Notes: generated from the letters alone by a model not told the origin. Numbered from the stretch's first letter, positions 47,296 to 56,834 are shown. The stretch is 64,000 nt of DNA from Propionivibrio soli (GCF_025770765.1 NZ_JANZKY010000001.1:310001-374000); one strand, 5' to 3'. Numbers and translations: made by a program.

Positions 47296-49509
47296 TCAAT
47301 TATCCTGCAACAGGGTCAATTCTTCGTTGATATGGCGCAAGCGGATCGACAACAGTCGCGCCAGCTTGGTCATGAGCACGAGCGCCACGCGCTTGTGTTC
47401 GTCCGCAAGGTAGTTGAATTTCTCGAGCGAGAGCACGTACATGTCGCAGTCGCGCGTTGCCACGGCGTCGTTGCTGCGCGAGCGGTTGTCGAGGAAGGCC
47501 TGCCCGCCGAGGAAATCGCCACGGCCATAGGTGGCAATGTGCTTCATGCTGCCTCCTCCGCCAAGCGCGGCCAACACTTTCACCTCGCCCTTGCGAATGA
47601 GGTAGAGGTCGTTGCTCGGGTCGCCACAGGAGTAGATCGTCTCGCCGGCTTTCCAGGAGCGCTTCTCCATGCAGGCTTCGAGGTCGACCAGCGTATCCGG
47701 CTTGCTGCCTTTGAAGAGCTCGATCTCATGCAATTCAAGCGGCGGCAGATCATCCTCGTCGGACGTCGTGCTCTCGCCCAGCAGCCGTGCTTCGACCCAT
47801 TCGATCGCTTCTTCGAGCGTCGGCAGATAAATGACGACGTTTTCCTCGGAACGCAGACCGGCCAGCTCAAGGAACTCGCGCAGGTTCCGGCCATTCGGCA
47901 TGCGTTCGCGAACGTTCGAAAGCAGCAACGGAACCTGCCGTTCGGCAAGCACGTCGCGTACGAGGTTGAGCATGTGCGCCGCTGTCACGTCGACCGACTG
48001 CACGCGCTGCAAGTCGAGAATCAGGAAGTCGGTTTTCGTCAGTTCCGGTTCGAGCGTACGGTAGAGTTGTTGCGCGGTGCCGAAGAAAAGGCTGCCCTGC
48101 AGCTCGAAGATGACCGCCGAATGCCCTTTCTTTTCGAGAATGCGCATCTCGTTCTCGGGCCGGTACCACGCCGAAGAGCGTTCGCCGACGAAACTCTTGC
48201 GGCGCACGACCGTGCCGCCGACTTGCTCGCGCAGGAAGAGCATGATCGAGAGAACGACGCCGACGGCCGAGGCCGCGATCAGCCCGATCGTCAGCGTGAC
48301 GCCGACGACGGCAAGGACGACGGAGAAATCGAGGACCGTCGAACGCGATTCGAGAAAACGCAATGGATCGGTGTCGATCATGCGTATCCCGACGACGATC
48401 AGGACGCCGCCCAGTGTGGCCACGGGAATCCACGCGACAAACGAGCCAAGCAGGAGCGCGACACCCACGGAGAGCAGCCCCTGAATCCATGCGGAAATGC
48501 GCGTTTGGGCGCCACTCGAAAAGTTGACCATCGTGGCACCCATCGTCCCGGCACCCGGCATGCCGCCGATGATGGAAGCCGTCATGTTGGCCAAGCCTTG
48601 TGCAGCGAGTTCACGGTTCGAGTCGTGCCGGGTACGCGTCAGGCGGTCGAGGACGACGCAGGTCTTGAGAGTATCGATCGAAAGCAGCACGGCCAGGGTC
48701 AGGGCACTGCCGACCACCCCCGCCACTTGGCCGACCTTGAGCTCGCCGATCTGATTCCAGCGGTCGGTGATCAAGGCGACATAGCCTTCGCCCGTCGCAC
48801 CGAGCGAACCGATCACGAGCGAGTTGCCGTCAAGCTCGAATAGCGTCGAATCAATGAGCCCCACCCCGGCATAGGCCAAGATGCCAGCGCCGATCCCTGC
48901 CACAGTGGCGGGAACCGCCTTGACGAAACGGCTGGAAAAAACCATCGCGGCGATCGTCGCCCCGCCGACGGCGAGACTTCGCCAATCCCAGGTCTCGGGC
49001 GAGGCCAACACCTGAAACCATCCGGTATCCGTCGCCACGCCGAAAAATTTGGACAACTGACTGCTGATAATGAGCAGCCCGACCCCTGTAAGGAAGCCAC
49101 TGACCACAGGGTACGGGATGTACCTGATCAATCGCCCGACACCAAGGAAGCCGATGAGGATCTGAAACACCCCTGTCAGGATGCCGACGACGGTCATCAT
49201 GAGCACGATGCTCGATGGGGCGACGCCCTGCCGCACGAGTTCGATGGCAAACGCGGAAAGCATCGCCGTCGCCGGTGCGCAGGGGGCACTGATCAGGCGG
49301 TCGGTGCCCCCGAACGTGGGCGCAACGAGCCCGAGCGCCATGGCGCCGAGCACGCCGGCCAAGGCGCCGAACGCGGCGTAATGCGGATCGATGACGGAGT
49401 ACACCGTGACGCCAAAGCCGACGGACGCCGGCAAGGCCACTAGCATCGCGGCAAGGCCGCCCCAGAAATCCCCCGAGTGGCGCATCCAGGCGCCCGATAG
49501 TTCCCGCAT
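47296..49509 (-). CDS. SulP-family anion transporter with STAS and cyclic-nucleotide-binding domains
   Basis: The 737-residue protein fuses three modules: a SulP/SLC26 membrane domain (about 10-430, PTFGGTDRLISAPCAPATAM and SIIGGMPGAGTMGATMVNFS), a STAS domain (about 450-560, VIFELQGSLFFGTAQQLY, LDLQRVQSVDVTAAH) and a cNMP-binding domain (about 600-725, GETIYSCGDPSNDLYLIRKG, GRGDFLGGQAFLDN). Substrate is probably sulfate, bicarbonate or a dicarboxylate. The last domain suggests gating by cAMP or cGMP. GGGAGGGG lies before the ATG. It follows the Na/Pi gene by 96 bases on the same strand. Confidence 0.93.
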   Translation of the reverse strand: MRELSGAWMRHSGDFWGGLAAMLVALPASVGFGVTVYSVIDPHYAAFGALAGVLGAMALGLVAPTFGGTDRLISAPCAPATAMLSAFAIELVRQGVAPSSIVLMMTVVGILTGVFQILIGFLGVGRLIRYIPYPVVSGFLTGVGLLIISSQLSKFFGVATDTGWFQVLASPETWDWRSLAVGGATIAAMVFSSRFVKAVPATVAGIGAGILAYAGVGLIDSTLFELDGNSLVIGSLGATGEGYVALITDRWNQIGELKVGQVAGVVGSALTLAVLLSIDTLKTCVVLDRLTRTRHDSNRELAAQGLANMTASIIGGMPGAGTMGATMVNFSSGAQTRISAWIQGLLSVGVALLLGSFVAWIPVATLGGVLIVVGIRMIDTDPLRFLESRSTVLDFSVVLAVVGVTLTIGLIAASAVGVVLSIMLFLREQVGGTVVRRKSFVGERSSAWYRPENEMRILEKKGHSAVIFELQGSLFFGTAQQLYRTLEPELTKTDFLILDLQRVQSVDVTAAHMLNLVRDVLAERQVPLLLSNVRERMPNGRNLREFLELAGLRSEENVVIYLPTLEEAIEWVEARLLGESTTSDEDDLPPLELHEIELFKGSKPDTLVDLEACMEKRSWKAGETIYSCGDPSNDLYLIRKGEVKVLAALGGGGSMKHIATYGRGDFLGGQAFLDNRSRSNDAVATRDCDMYVLSLEKFNYLADEHKRVALVLMTKLARLLSIRLRHINEELTLLQDN

Positions 49510-49605
49510 TGCCCCTCCCGCGCTTCCTCTGCGCCTACGGCGCCGAAGCTTTTGTTCTAGACCGTGTCTGACTTTGTTGTCGTCGGTATCACTCGCTGGC
49601 CCACC

Positions 49606-51291
49606 CTATTCCGGATGAGCGATCAGCCGTTCTGCCGCTTCGTCGGCGGACGTCTCGTGATCCGGCTGCACGTCGTAGCCGATACTCGAAACCTGCGTGT
49701 TGATCCACCGCATGTCCGAAATCAGATCGAGGTGCGCGGAACTGCTTTCCATGGCGTTCGATACGCCTTCGCTCAAGCGTGCGATGTGGCGGCGCGAGCT
49801 GTCATGGCACATCTTCTTGAATGTGCGTTTGCGCTGCACGAGGACGTGGGCGGTTTCCGGGTGCCAAGCCATGATCACTTCCGCCGCCAACTGAGTATTC
49901 CCGATCAAATAACGGAACAGCGTATCGATCTCCTGCTTGCCTTCCTCGGAAAAGCGCTTGTTATCGCGCTTCATCGCCTCGGGAATCGTGATCATGCTTT
50001 TGCAAACAATGTCGCCGGCATTCTCGAGACTGGCGGTATAGCGGAGCAGCGCCGTAACACGCCGCTGATCATGGTCGCTGATGCCTTTGCGCGTTACGTC
50101 GACGGCATAGGAGCGAACCGCACGGAACAGCGAATTGACCTTTTCCTCCATCTTGAGGATTTCCTGCCGCTTCTCCGCATTTCCCGAAATGACGCCGTCA
50201 AGCATCGTTTCCAGCATGTTCTGCACGGTGCCGAGAATGCGCAGGACTTCCCGCGACAGCGCCGTGACCGGGAGAAGGTCGAGCTTGTCGTCGGTAGCGC
50301 ACGAGGGGATGTATTTCGGCCCGATGTCGTCGGCCGGCTTCACAGCCGACGAGAACAGTCGATCGAGTGCGCGTCCGATCGGATGTACGAACGGCGCAAA
50401 AACGACAATCAGCGTGGAGTTGAACAGAATATGCAAAATGACGACCCGGAAGCTCGGATCGCCAGGAATCATGGTGTACAAGCCATCGATCAAGCGCAGG
50501 AAAACCATGCCGGCAAAAACGCCGCACAACTTGAAGATGCCATGCCCGACGACAATACGGCGCGCCGGCGGCGCCTGCGTCCACGTCATGATGATCGGCG
50601 GCACTGCATTGCCGAGGTTGATGCCGAGAATCGCGGCGATGATCAGGCCCGGCTCGTTGGTAATGCCGGCCTGCACCAGAGACGCCCAGAACAGAAGGAT
50701 GGCGATCGACGAGTGTGCCAGCCAGGTGAGGATTCCGAAAAGAAGAACGGCGATCAACAACTCGTCGCCCAGTGAAGAGACGACGATGCGGACGAGATCG
50801 CTCGAAGCGAGTCCGCTCGATACCTGGCTCATGAAAGTGAGCGCAACGAGGATCATCGCGATGCCGAGCCCGATCCGCCCGACCTGCTTGAGCGGCGACC
50901 CCGTATCACTGTAGATCGAATGCAGCAAGTATCCGACGAACATCAGGACCGGCCACAGCGCCTTGAGATTGAGCGTCAGCAGAGCGGCCACGACCGCGCT
51001 GCCGGCATCGGCGCCGAGCAGCAGAATGAGGCCGTCGGCAACCGGGACCACACCGGTGGCCGCCAGTCCCGACGTGAATACAGCGACGGCGATCGAGCTT
51101 TGCAGGATCGTTGCCGCGCCGGCACCGGTGAGCAGGGCAATCAGACGATTGCGCAACGCCCGCTCGATAATACGGCGGATTCCCGAACCATAAATGCGCA
51201 TGACGCCGGTGCGCGCCATCCGTACTCCCCAGAGCAGCAGCGTCGCCGCGCCGAGAATCATCGTCAGTTCGTAGGTGCCGGAATCCTGCAT
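49606..51291 (-). CDS. Na/Pi-cotransporter-family protein with C-terminal PhoU-like domain
   Basis: The 561-residue protein has the duplicated NptA/SLC34-type membrane domain at about 5-320 with repeat motifs ILQSSIAVAVF and LAHSSIAILLF. A cytoplasmic helical PhoU-like domain follows at about 335-545 (KMEEKVNSLFRAVRSYAVDV, RYTASLENAGDIVCKSM). Such proteins move phosphate with sodium; some bacterial ones may work in export or respond to phosphate excess. It lies 18 bases after the HAD phosphatase gene, suggesting that phosphate released by that enzyme is handled here. That link is inference. Confidence 0.9.
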   Translation of the reverse strand: MQDSGTYELTMILGAATLLLWGVRMARTGVMRIYGSGIRRIIERALRNRLIALLTGAGAATILQSSIAVAVFTSGLAATGVVPVADGLILLLGADAGSAVVAALLTLNLKALWPVLMFVGYLLHSIYSDTGSPLKQVGRIGLGIAMILVALTFMSQVSSGLASSDLVRIVVSSLGDELLIAVLLFGILTWLAHSSIAILLFWASLVQAGITNEPGLIIAAILGINLGNAVPPIIMTWTQAPPARRIVVGHGIFKLCGVFAGMVFLRLIDGLYTMIPGDPSFRVVILHILFNSTLIVVFAPFVHPIGRALDRLFSSAVKPADDIGPKYIPSCATDDKLDLLPVTALSREVLRILGTVQNMLETMLDGVISGNAEKRQEILKMEEKVNSLFRAVRSYAVDVTRKGISDHDQRRVTALLRYTASLENAGDIVCKSMITIPEAMKRDNKRFSEEGKQEIDTLFRYLIGNTQLAAEVIMAWHPETAHVLVQRKRTFKKMCHDSSRRHIARLSEGVSNAMESSSAHLDLISDMRWINTQVSSIGYDVQPDHETSADEAAERLIAHPE

Positions 51292-51309
51292 CGTTTTCTT
51301 CTGTTAGAT

Positions 51310-52077
51310 CTAAAAGGAACCCAAATCGTCGACAACCAGCGTCGGTTGGCGTTCGAGATGCGGCAAGTCCTCGCGTTTGGCTTCACCACTCAGGACGAGG
51401 ATGAAGTCGATGCCGGCATTCTCGGCCAGCAACTTATCGGTCGTCAGCCGGTCGCCCACCATGACCATTTCCTCCTTGCGGAACCGCTTGAGGAGCGGCG
51501 AAAGGATCACGGTGTTCGGTTTGCCGAACACGAGTTCGGGCAACCGCCCGGTCGCAGCCTCATAGAGCTTCACGAAACTGCCGGTGTCCGGCAACGGGCC
51601 TTGAGCTGAAGGACAGACGAGATCCGGGTGGGTCGAAAAGAAACGAACACCCGGGCGCTGCAGCAGCAGGCACGAGGTGGCCAGCTTTTCGTAAGTCAAC
51701 TCGGTGTCGTAGCCGAGAACGACCGCCTGGCAGTCTTCGCCGGACGTGAACTCGATATCCGGCATCCGTTCGCGCAAGAAGACCTGAAAACTGCGATTGC
51801 CTACCGGATAGATGCGGCGGATCTTCTGCTCCTGCAGATAGTCGACCAACGGCAACAGTGGCGAGAGTATCCGGTCGAGCCCGATGTGCAGGTCGAAGTT
51901 GGCGAGCTTCTTGATGTAGTCGCCGAGATTCTTCGACGTGTTGTTGGTTAGAAAAAAAATTTCCCGGCGCCCCAAGTTGCGCCGGATGAAATCGATCGTC
52001 CCCGGAATGGGACGGTCCCCGAGGTAGACCGTCCCATCCAGATCAAAAACGAAGCAGTTTTTTTTTGAGATATCCAC
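51310..52077 (-). CDS. HAD-IIA family phosphatase (NagD/phosphoglycolate phosphatase type)
   Basis: The 255-residue HAD hydrolase has motif I FDLDGTVYLGD (nucleophile aspartate near residue 12), motif II FLTNNTSKN, and motif IV MVGDRLTTDKLLAENAG with the C2 cap between. Family members dephosphorylate sugar phosphates, 2-phosphoglycolate or glycerol 3-phosphate. It begins 3 bases after dctM and is followed by the Na/Pi-PhoU gene, with glpD further upstream. Glycerol 3-phosphate is therefore an attractive substrate, but the sequence alone does not decide. Confidence 0.9.
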   Translation of the reverse strand: MDISKKNCFVFDLDGTVYLGDRPIPGTIDFIRRNLGRREIFFLTNNTSKNLGDYIKKLANFDLHIGLDRILSPLLPLVDYLQEQKIRRIYPVGNRSFQVFLRERMPDIEFTSGEDCQAVVLGYDTELTYEKLATSCLLLQRPGVRFFSTHPDLVCPSAQGPLPDTGSFVKLYEAATGRLPELVFGKPNTVILSPLLKRFRKEEMVMVGDRLTTDKLLAENAGIDFILVLSGEAKREDLPHLERQPTLVVDDLGSF

Positions 52078-52080
52078 TTA

Positions 52081-53358
52081 TTACATCAACCACTTCAGCG
52101 GTACGAGCGACAGGCTTGGGAAGAACAGCAGCAGGAACAGCACCGCGATCTCCATGATGAGGAACGGGGCCATCTTGCGCACCAAGTAACTCATCGATAT
52201 TCCCGCCGAACCGCAGACCACGAACAACACCGTGCCGACCGGCGGCGTGATGACTCCGATACCGACGTTGAGCACGAACAGCAGGCCGAAGAAATACGGG
52301 TCGATACCGGCCGCCGTGGTCAGCGGGTAGAACACCGGCGCAAACAGCAGGATGTTCGGCGTCAGGTCCATCACCATGCCGGCTGCAAACAGGAAGATCA
52401 TGATCGCGATCAACAGCAGCGTCGGCGTCGGAACCAGCGGCTCGAAGAAGGCTTTCATCTGCTCCGGAATCTGCGCCGCCGTGATGAACCAGCCCACCGC
52501 CGTCGCCGCACCGACGATCAGCATCACGACCGCCGTGCTGCGCGCTGCGGTGGCGCTGACGCGCAACAGGTTGCGGATGCTCAGTTCGCGGTAGTAGAAC
52601 ACCGTCACCAGGATCGCATATACGGCCGCGAACGCACCGCCTTCGGTGGGCGTGAATACGCCGAAGCGGATACCGCCGAGCAGGAGGATCGGCAACATGA
52701 AGGCCGGAGTCGATTCCTTGAGGATGTTGATCGCTTCCTCTTTGGTGAACTTGATGGTTTCGGTGTAGCCATCTTTGCGCACCACGAAGAACCACATCAC
52801 CAGCAGGAAGAAGCCGATGATCAGGCCAGGAACGAGACCGATCATGAACAGCTTGGTGATCGACAACTCCATCGTCGCGCCGAGCAGGATGAAGTTGGCC
52901 GACGGCGGGATGATCGGGCCGAGGATGGCGCCCGACGAAATGATGCCGCCCGCGCGGCCGCGGTCATAACCGGCATCCTTCATCATCGGGTACAGGATGC
53001 CCATCAGCGCCGCGGCTTCACCGACTGAGCTTCCCATCAGACCAGCAAAGATTACGCTGGCAATGATGGTGGCGTAGCCGAGGCCGCCCTTGACGCGCCC
53101 GATCATCAACTGGGCCAACAGGATCACGCGCTTGGACAGACCGCCCTTGGCCATGATCTCGCCGGCGAAGACGAAGAACGGGATCGCCATCAGCGGATAG
53201 TTGTTGACCCCGTCGACCATCGCCTGCGGGATGATCATGAAATCGCCGTCGCCCGAATAAATCATCAGGACGATGGCCGAAAGCACCATCACCAGCGCGA
53301 TCGGGATTTCAAGGATCAGGAAGAAGAAAAGGCTGCCGAGGAAAATCGCTAATTCCAT
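52081..53358 (-). CDS. dctM: TRAP transporter large permease (DctM type)
   Basis: The 425-residue permease has about twelve hydrophobic segments and DctM signatures (ALVMVLSAIVLMIYSG, MAIPFFVFAGEIMAKGGLS, GLMGSSVGEAAALMGILYP, IIPPSANFILLGA). With DctQ it forms the sodium-driven membrane part of a TRAP transporter that receives substrate from DctP. It begins one base after the dctQ stop and ends three bases before the HAD phosphatase gene. The gene symbol denotes the subunit type, not dicarboxylate specificity. Confidence 0.95.
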   Translation of the reverse strand: MELAIFLGSLFFFLILEIPIALVMVLSAIVLMIYSGDGDFMIIPQAMVDGVNNYPLMAIPFFVFAGEIMAKGGLSKRVILLAQLMIGRVKGGLGYATIIASVIFAGLMGSSVGEAAALMGILYPMMKDAGYDRGRAGGIISSGAILGPIIPPSANFILLGATMELSITKLFMIGLVPGLIIGFFLLVMWFFVVRKDGYTETIKFTKEEAINILKESTPAFMLPILLLGGIRFGVFTPTEGGAFAAVYAILVTVFYYRELSIRNLLRVSATAARSTAVVMLIVGAATAVGWFITAAQIPEQMKAFFEPLVPTPTLLLIAIMIFLFAAGMVMDLTPNILLFAPVFYPLTTAAGIDPYFFGLLFVLNVGIGVITPPVGTVLFVVCGSAGISMSYLVRKMAPFLIMEIAVLFLLLFFPSLSLVPLKWLM

Positions 53359-53359
53359 G

Positions 53360-53881
53360 TCAGAACTCCTTCGGCTTGCGGTGGAATTCGGCAGCCGGCT
53401 TGCTGATAGTTCTGAACAGCGGCGGTATGCGCATGATGATGACCGCGATCGCCATCACGGGCAGCGTGCCGTTCACAAAAGCCATATTGAGTCCGGTAGC
53501 CACTGTTGCCGTGTCGATCGTTTGCTGCACGAGCGTTACACCGCCGACGGCGAGGAGCCCTAGCGCGGCGAGAGCCAGAAGTTGCGCAAAGATATCGACC
53601 GACTTTCTCGTCACCCCCGACATCAGGCTGGTAAACATATCGACGGCGATGTGGCGACCGCGATAGAAGCCTTCGATCGAACCGAAGAACGTGATGTACA
53701 TGAAGAGAATTCGCGCCCATTCTTCGCTTGGCGCGAAACTCGCCTTGAAGACGTACCGCAGCATGGCGTTACTGAAGACCAGTCCGATCATGGACAGGAA
53801 AACGACGGCGCAGAAGACCTGGAAAGCAATTTCCCCCTTGCTTTCGTTCTCCTGCTCCTTTTCAGGCATGAGCTCACTCAT
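53360..53881 (-). CDS. dctQ: TRAP transporter small permease (DctQ type)
   Basis: The 173-residue protein has four membrane helices and the DctQ pattern: SNAMLRYVFKASFAPSEEWA after the first helix, then ITFFGSIEGFYRGRHIAVDM. It is the small membrane subunit of the TRAP complex encoded with dctP and dctM. An acidic cytoplasmic N-terminus (MSELMPEKEQENESKGE) precedes the first helix. A 212-base gap with a large hairpin separates it from dctP. Confidence 0.93.
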   Translation of the reverse strand: MSELMPEKEQENESKGEIAFQVFCAVVFLSMIGLVFSNAMLRYVFKASFAPSEEWARILFMYITFFGSIEGFYRGRHIAVDMFTSLMSGVTRKSVDIFAQLLALAALGLLAVGGVTLVQQTIDTATVATGLNMAFVNGTLPVMAIAVIIMRIPPLFRTISKPAAEFHRKPKEF

Positions 53882-54026
53882 CTTGCCCCCTCTTTTGTTT
53901 GTTGATTGAAGAACGCTCGCCAGCCGCTATCCACGGCTGTTATTTCCGAAATACCAAAACTCTGATCATCCTATGGGGCAAGGCGCTGTCGCACCCGCCT
54001 GCAGGCGACGTAATTGCGTCTGGTTT

Positions 54027-54065
54027 GGGAAAGCCGCTCCCGCGCTGCCGCGAGAACGGTTTCCC
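54027..54065 (-). promoter_or_regulatory. Intercistronic stem-loop between dctP and dctQ
   Basis: GGGAAA (54027-54032) pairs with TTTCCC (54060-54065). Inner pairs (CCG with CGG, CTC/GCG with CGC/GAG) give a long interrupted stem about 30 bases after the dctP stop. In known TRAP operons a hairpin here lets the receptor be made in excess over the permease. Confidence 0.6.
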
Positions 54066-54093
54066 TGTTCCGGATTTGCCGTCCGTAGAGCGG

Positions 54094-55086
54094 TTACTTG
54101 TACTGCTTCACGCTTTCAAGGATTTCCTTGGCGTTCGGTACCGTGTCGTAAAACAGCTTCCACGTTCCCTGGCCAGCCTTTTCGAGTGCTGCCTTGAATT
54201 CGGCGTTCGGCGTCACGATCTTGCCGCCGCCCTTGGTGATCTGCTCAACGGCCTTCTTCTCGACATCTGCGGCCATCTTCCAGACTTCTTCAGCCGAGTA
54301 CTTGGCGGCTTCGTCGAAGACCTTCTTGTCTTCCGGCGGGAGCTTGTTATAAAAGTCGTTGTTGATGTACAGCGAGTGAATGACCAGCAAGTGCCCGGAC
54401 AACGTGATGTTCGGCGCGATTTCATACATCTTCAACGCGGTGATGTCCGAGAAGGGGCTGTCGCCGCCGTCGATCGTGCCTTGGTCAAGCGCCGACGGAA
54501 CTTCCGCGAACGGCATCGGCTGGCCGCTCTGGCCCAGTTGCTTGGCGAATTCGAGGTAGAGCGGGATGTTCGGAACCCGCATGCGCAGGCCCTTCAGGTC
54601 GTTGATGCTATTCACCGGCTTCTTCGTGTAGAAGTGCCGGAAGCCGAGCGGGAAGGCGTTCATCACGGTCATCCCGGATTTCTCGGAGAAGCCCTTTGTG
54701 ATCAGCTTGAAGGTCTCGCCGTTCATCGCTTTGTGAGCGTGTTCAAGGCTGTCGAAAAGCATTGGCGTTTCGAACATGGCCATCGACGGCTGCAGCGACG
54801 AGGTCTGCGTACCCGTTGCGCACATCTGGATGATACCTTTGCGCGTTTGGGCGATGTAGGCGTCTTCCTTGCCGAGCTGGCTGTTCGGGAAGACACGTAC
54901 GTCGTACTTGCCGTTCGTCTTGTCCATGACGTACTTCGCGAACAGCTTCATACCGACCGTTTCCGGCTCGCCGTCCGGCTTCATGCCGGCGATCTTGACG
55001 ATGATCTTGTCGGCCGCTTGCGCGGTCGGCAACATCGCCGCCCCGAATACCGCCATCAAGGAAAGAAGAAGAATTCTGCGTTTCAT
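54094..55086 (-). CDS. dctP: TRAP transporter substrate-binding protein (DctP type)
   Basis: The 330-residue periplasmic receptor has a signal peptide (1-24, ending TAQAA). Its DctP fold shows FPNSQLGKEDAYIAQTRKG, ETPMLFDSLEHAHKAMNG, GLRMRVPNIPLYLEFAKQLG with the conserved carboxylate-binding arginine, and VPSALDQGTIDGGDSPFSD. Ligands of this family are usually carboxylates. It is the first TRAP gene, 94 bases downstream of glpD. GGAGG lies before the ATG at 55086. The context with glpD and a phosphatase suggests a glycerol-derived acid or phosphate, but this is inference. Confidence 0.93.
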   Translation of the reverse strand: MKRRILLLSLMAVFGAAMLPTAQAADKIIVKIAGMKPDGEPETVGMKLFAKYVMDKTNGKYDVRVFPNSQLGKEDAYIAQTRKGIIQMCATGTQTSSLQPSMAMFETPMLFDSLEHAHKAMNGETFKLITKGFSEKSGMTVMNAFPLGFRHFYTKKPVNSINDLKGLRMRVPNIPLYLEFAKQLGQSGQPMPFAEVPSALDQGTIDGGDSPFSDITALKMYEIAPNITLSGHLLVIHSLYINNDFYNKLPPEDKKVFDEAAKYSAEEVWKMAADVEKKAVEQITKGGGKIVTPNAEFKAALEKAGQGTWKLFYDTVPNAKEILESVKQYK

Positions 55087-55180
55087 AGTTACCTCCATCA
55101 TTATTTGAGTAGAAACGTTTGACACACTACGGTTACGCGTTGCCTGGTCTTGCTGCCCCCAATCAACCTGCCTGGCACCT

Positions 55181-56794
55181 TCAGATAGCCGTTTCAAGCC
55201 GGTTAAGGCCCGCTTCGGTTTCCTTTCTGCACCGCACGTCGTCCCAACCGTGCTCCTGCGCCATCAAGGCCACCACACGTGGTAGCGCGAGTTTCGCCGC
55301 AGCGTTATCAACGAGCGCGAGCGGTATCCGGCGTGTCACGAAGTCGGATGCGGACTCGGCGAACTCGAACCGAGCAGAATACACGGCTTCGGCCTCGATG
55401 TAAGGATGGTTGGGGTGCAAACGGGCATTCAGACCGTCTTTGGCGAGTTCCGCCACCTCCGGCGCGCGGTCACCGTATGACCGGTGGAGGTGGTACGCGA
55501 CGTCCTCGTCGAGCCCGAACTTCTTGGCCAACGCGGCAGCCCCTTCAGCCACATAGTTCTCTCCGCCGACGAGGCGAAGGTGCTTGGTTTGGCAGGCTCC
55601 CGCCGTCTTCAGATGGAACGCCGAAACGGCGCGATCTACCGCTTCCTCGGCCATCTTGCGATACGAGGTCCACTTGCCGCCGGCCATGGTAAGGAGGCCG
55701 GAGGGGCTGATCATGATCAGGTGCTCGCGCACCTGCTGCGCCGTATTGGCCGATTTATCGAACTGAACAAGAGGGCGAAGCCCAGACCAGACCGACATCA
55801 CGTCACTGCGCTTCACCGACAGATCGAAGTACTTGTTGATATGGCGCAGCACGTATTCGATCTCGTCCTCGGTCGGCACGGGGTGCTCGACGATCGGTGA
55901 TGAATTTTCAGTCGTGCCAATCAGCGCATGTCCCTGCCATGGCAATACGAACAACACGCGTCCGTCTTCCGTTTTGGGGATCAGGAGACCGGTATCGGGC
56001 GGAACAAAGCGCTTGGAAAGCACGATGTGGATACCCGACGATGCCTTCAGCACGGGCGGCGAGCCAGCGTCGTCCATGGCCCGGACCTGATCGACGAACG
56101 GCCCGGCTGCATTGATGACACCGCTTGCCGTGATGACGAATTCCTCGCCGCTCATCCTGTCTCGGACGCGCGCGCCATAGATCTTTCCCGCCACCTTTTC
56201 GAGGGACATCGCTTCGACGCGGGTCGCAACCACGGCGCCGTATTTTTGTGCCGTCATCGCCAGCGTAACGGCCATGCGCGCATCGTTGAACTGCCCGTCG
56301 TAATAAACGACCCCGGCCTTCAGCCCTTCGGCTTTCAGCATAGGGAACTTACGCAATGCTTCGTCGCGCCCCACGACATAACTCTTGCCCAGACCCATGT
56401 CGCCGGCGAGAAGGTCGTACATCCGCAGACCGGCATAGACATAGGGCACCTCATGCCACTTGTACAGCGGCGTCACCAAAGCGACCGGGTTAGCGAGATG
56501 GGGCGCGTTCTGCAGGAAGAGGCCGCGTTCATGCAACGCCTCCTTGACGAGGTGGTACTGCGCGCGGTCGAGCTTCTTTACGGCGGCCTCGAGATAACGC
56601 ACGCCACCGTGCACGAGCTTCGTGCTGCGGCAGCTCGTTCCCTCTGCGATGTCGTTTCGTTCGATCAGCGCGACGCGTAATCCACGGCTAGCCGCGTCTA
56701 CTGCGATGCCGCAGCCGGTTGCCCCCGCCCCGATGATCAACAAATCAAAGGGCTTTTGCTGCTTCAGAGATTCCAGAATGGCGTGTCGTTTCAT
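55181..56794 (-). CDS. glpD: Glycerol-3-phosphate dehydrogenase (FAD, aerobic type)
   Basis: The 537-residue flavoprotein oxidises glycerol 3-phosphate to dihydroxyacetone phosphate at the inner membrane and passes electrons to quinone. The FAD site is DLLIIGAGATGCGIAVDAAS at about 16-35. Other marks are TSCRSTKLVHGGVRYLE, GVINAAGPFVDQV and LLTMAGGKWTSYRKMAE. AAGGGAAA precedes the ATG at 56794. The gene is divergent from a GlpR-type regulator with candidate operators between, and is followed on the same strand by the TRAP genes. Confidence 0.96.
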   Translation of the reverse strand: MKRHAILESLKQQKPFDLLIIGAGATGCGIAVDAASRGLRVALIERNDIAEGTSCRSTKLVHGGVRYLEAAVKKLDRAQYHLVKEALHERGLFLQNAPHLANPVALVTPLYKWHEVPYVYAGLRMYDLLAGDMGLGKSYVVGRDEALRKFPMLKAEGLKAGVVYYDGQFNDARMAVTLAMTAQKYGAVVATRVEAMSLEKVAGKIYGARVRDRMSGEEFVITASGVINAAGPFVDQVRAMDDAGSPPVLKASSGIHIVLSKRFVPPDTGLLIPKTEDGRVLFVLPWQGHALIGTTENSSPIVEHPVPTEDEIEYVLRHINKYFDLSVKRSDVMSVWSGLRPLVQFDKSANTAQQVREHLIMISPSGLLTMAGGKWTSYRKMAEEAVDRAVSAFHLKTAGACQTKHLRLVGGENYVAEGAAALAKKFGLDEDVAYHLHRSYGDRAPEVAELAKDGLNARLHPNHPYIEAEAVYSARFEFAESASDFVTRRIPLALVDNAAAKLALPRVVALMAQEHGWDDVRCRKETEAGLNRLETAI

Positions 56795-56834
56795 TTTCCC
56801 TTGCCGTCTTTTTCCGTTGTATGCGTCCACCCGG

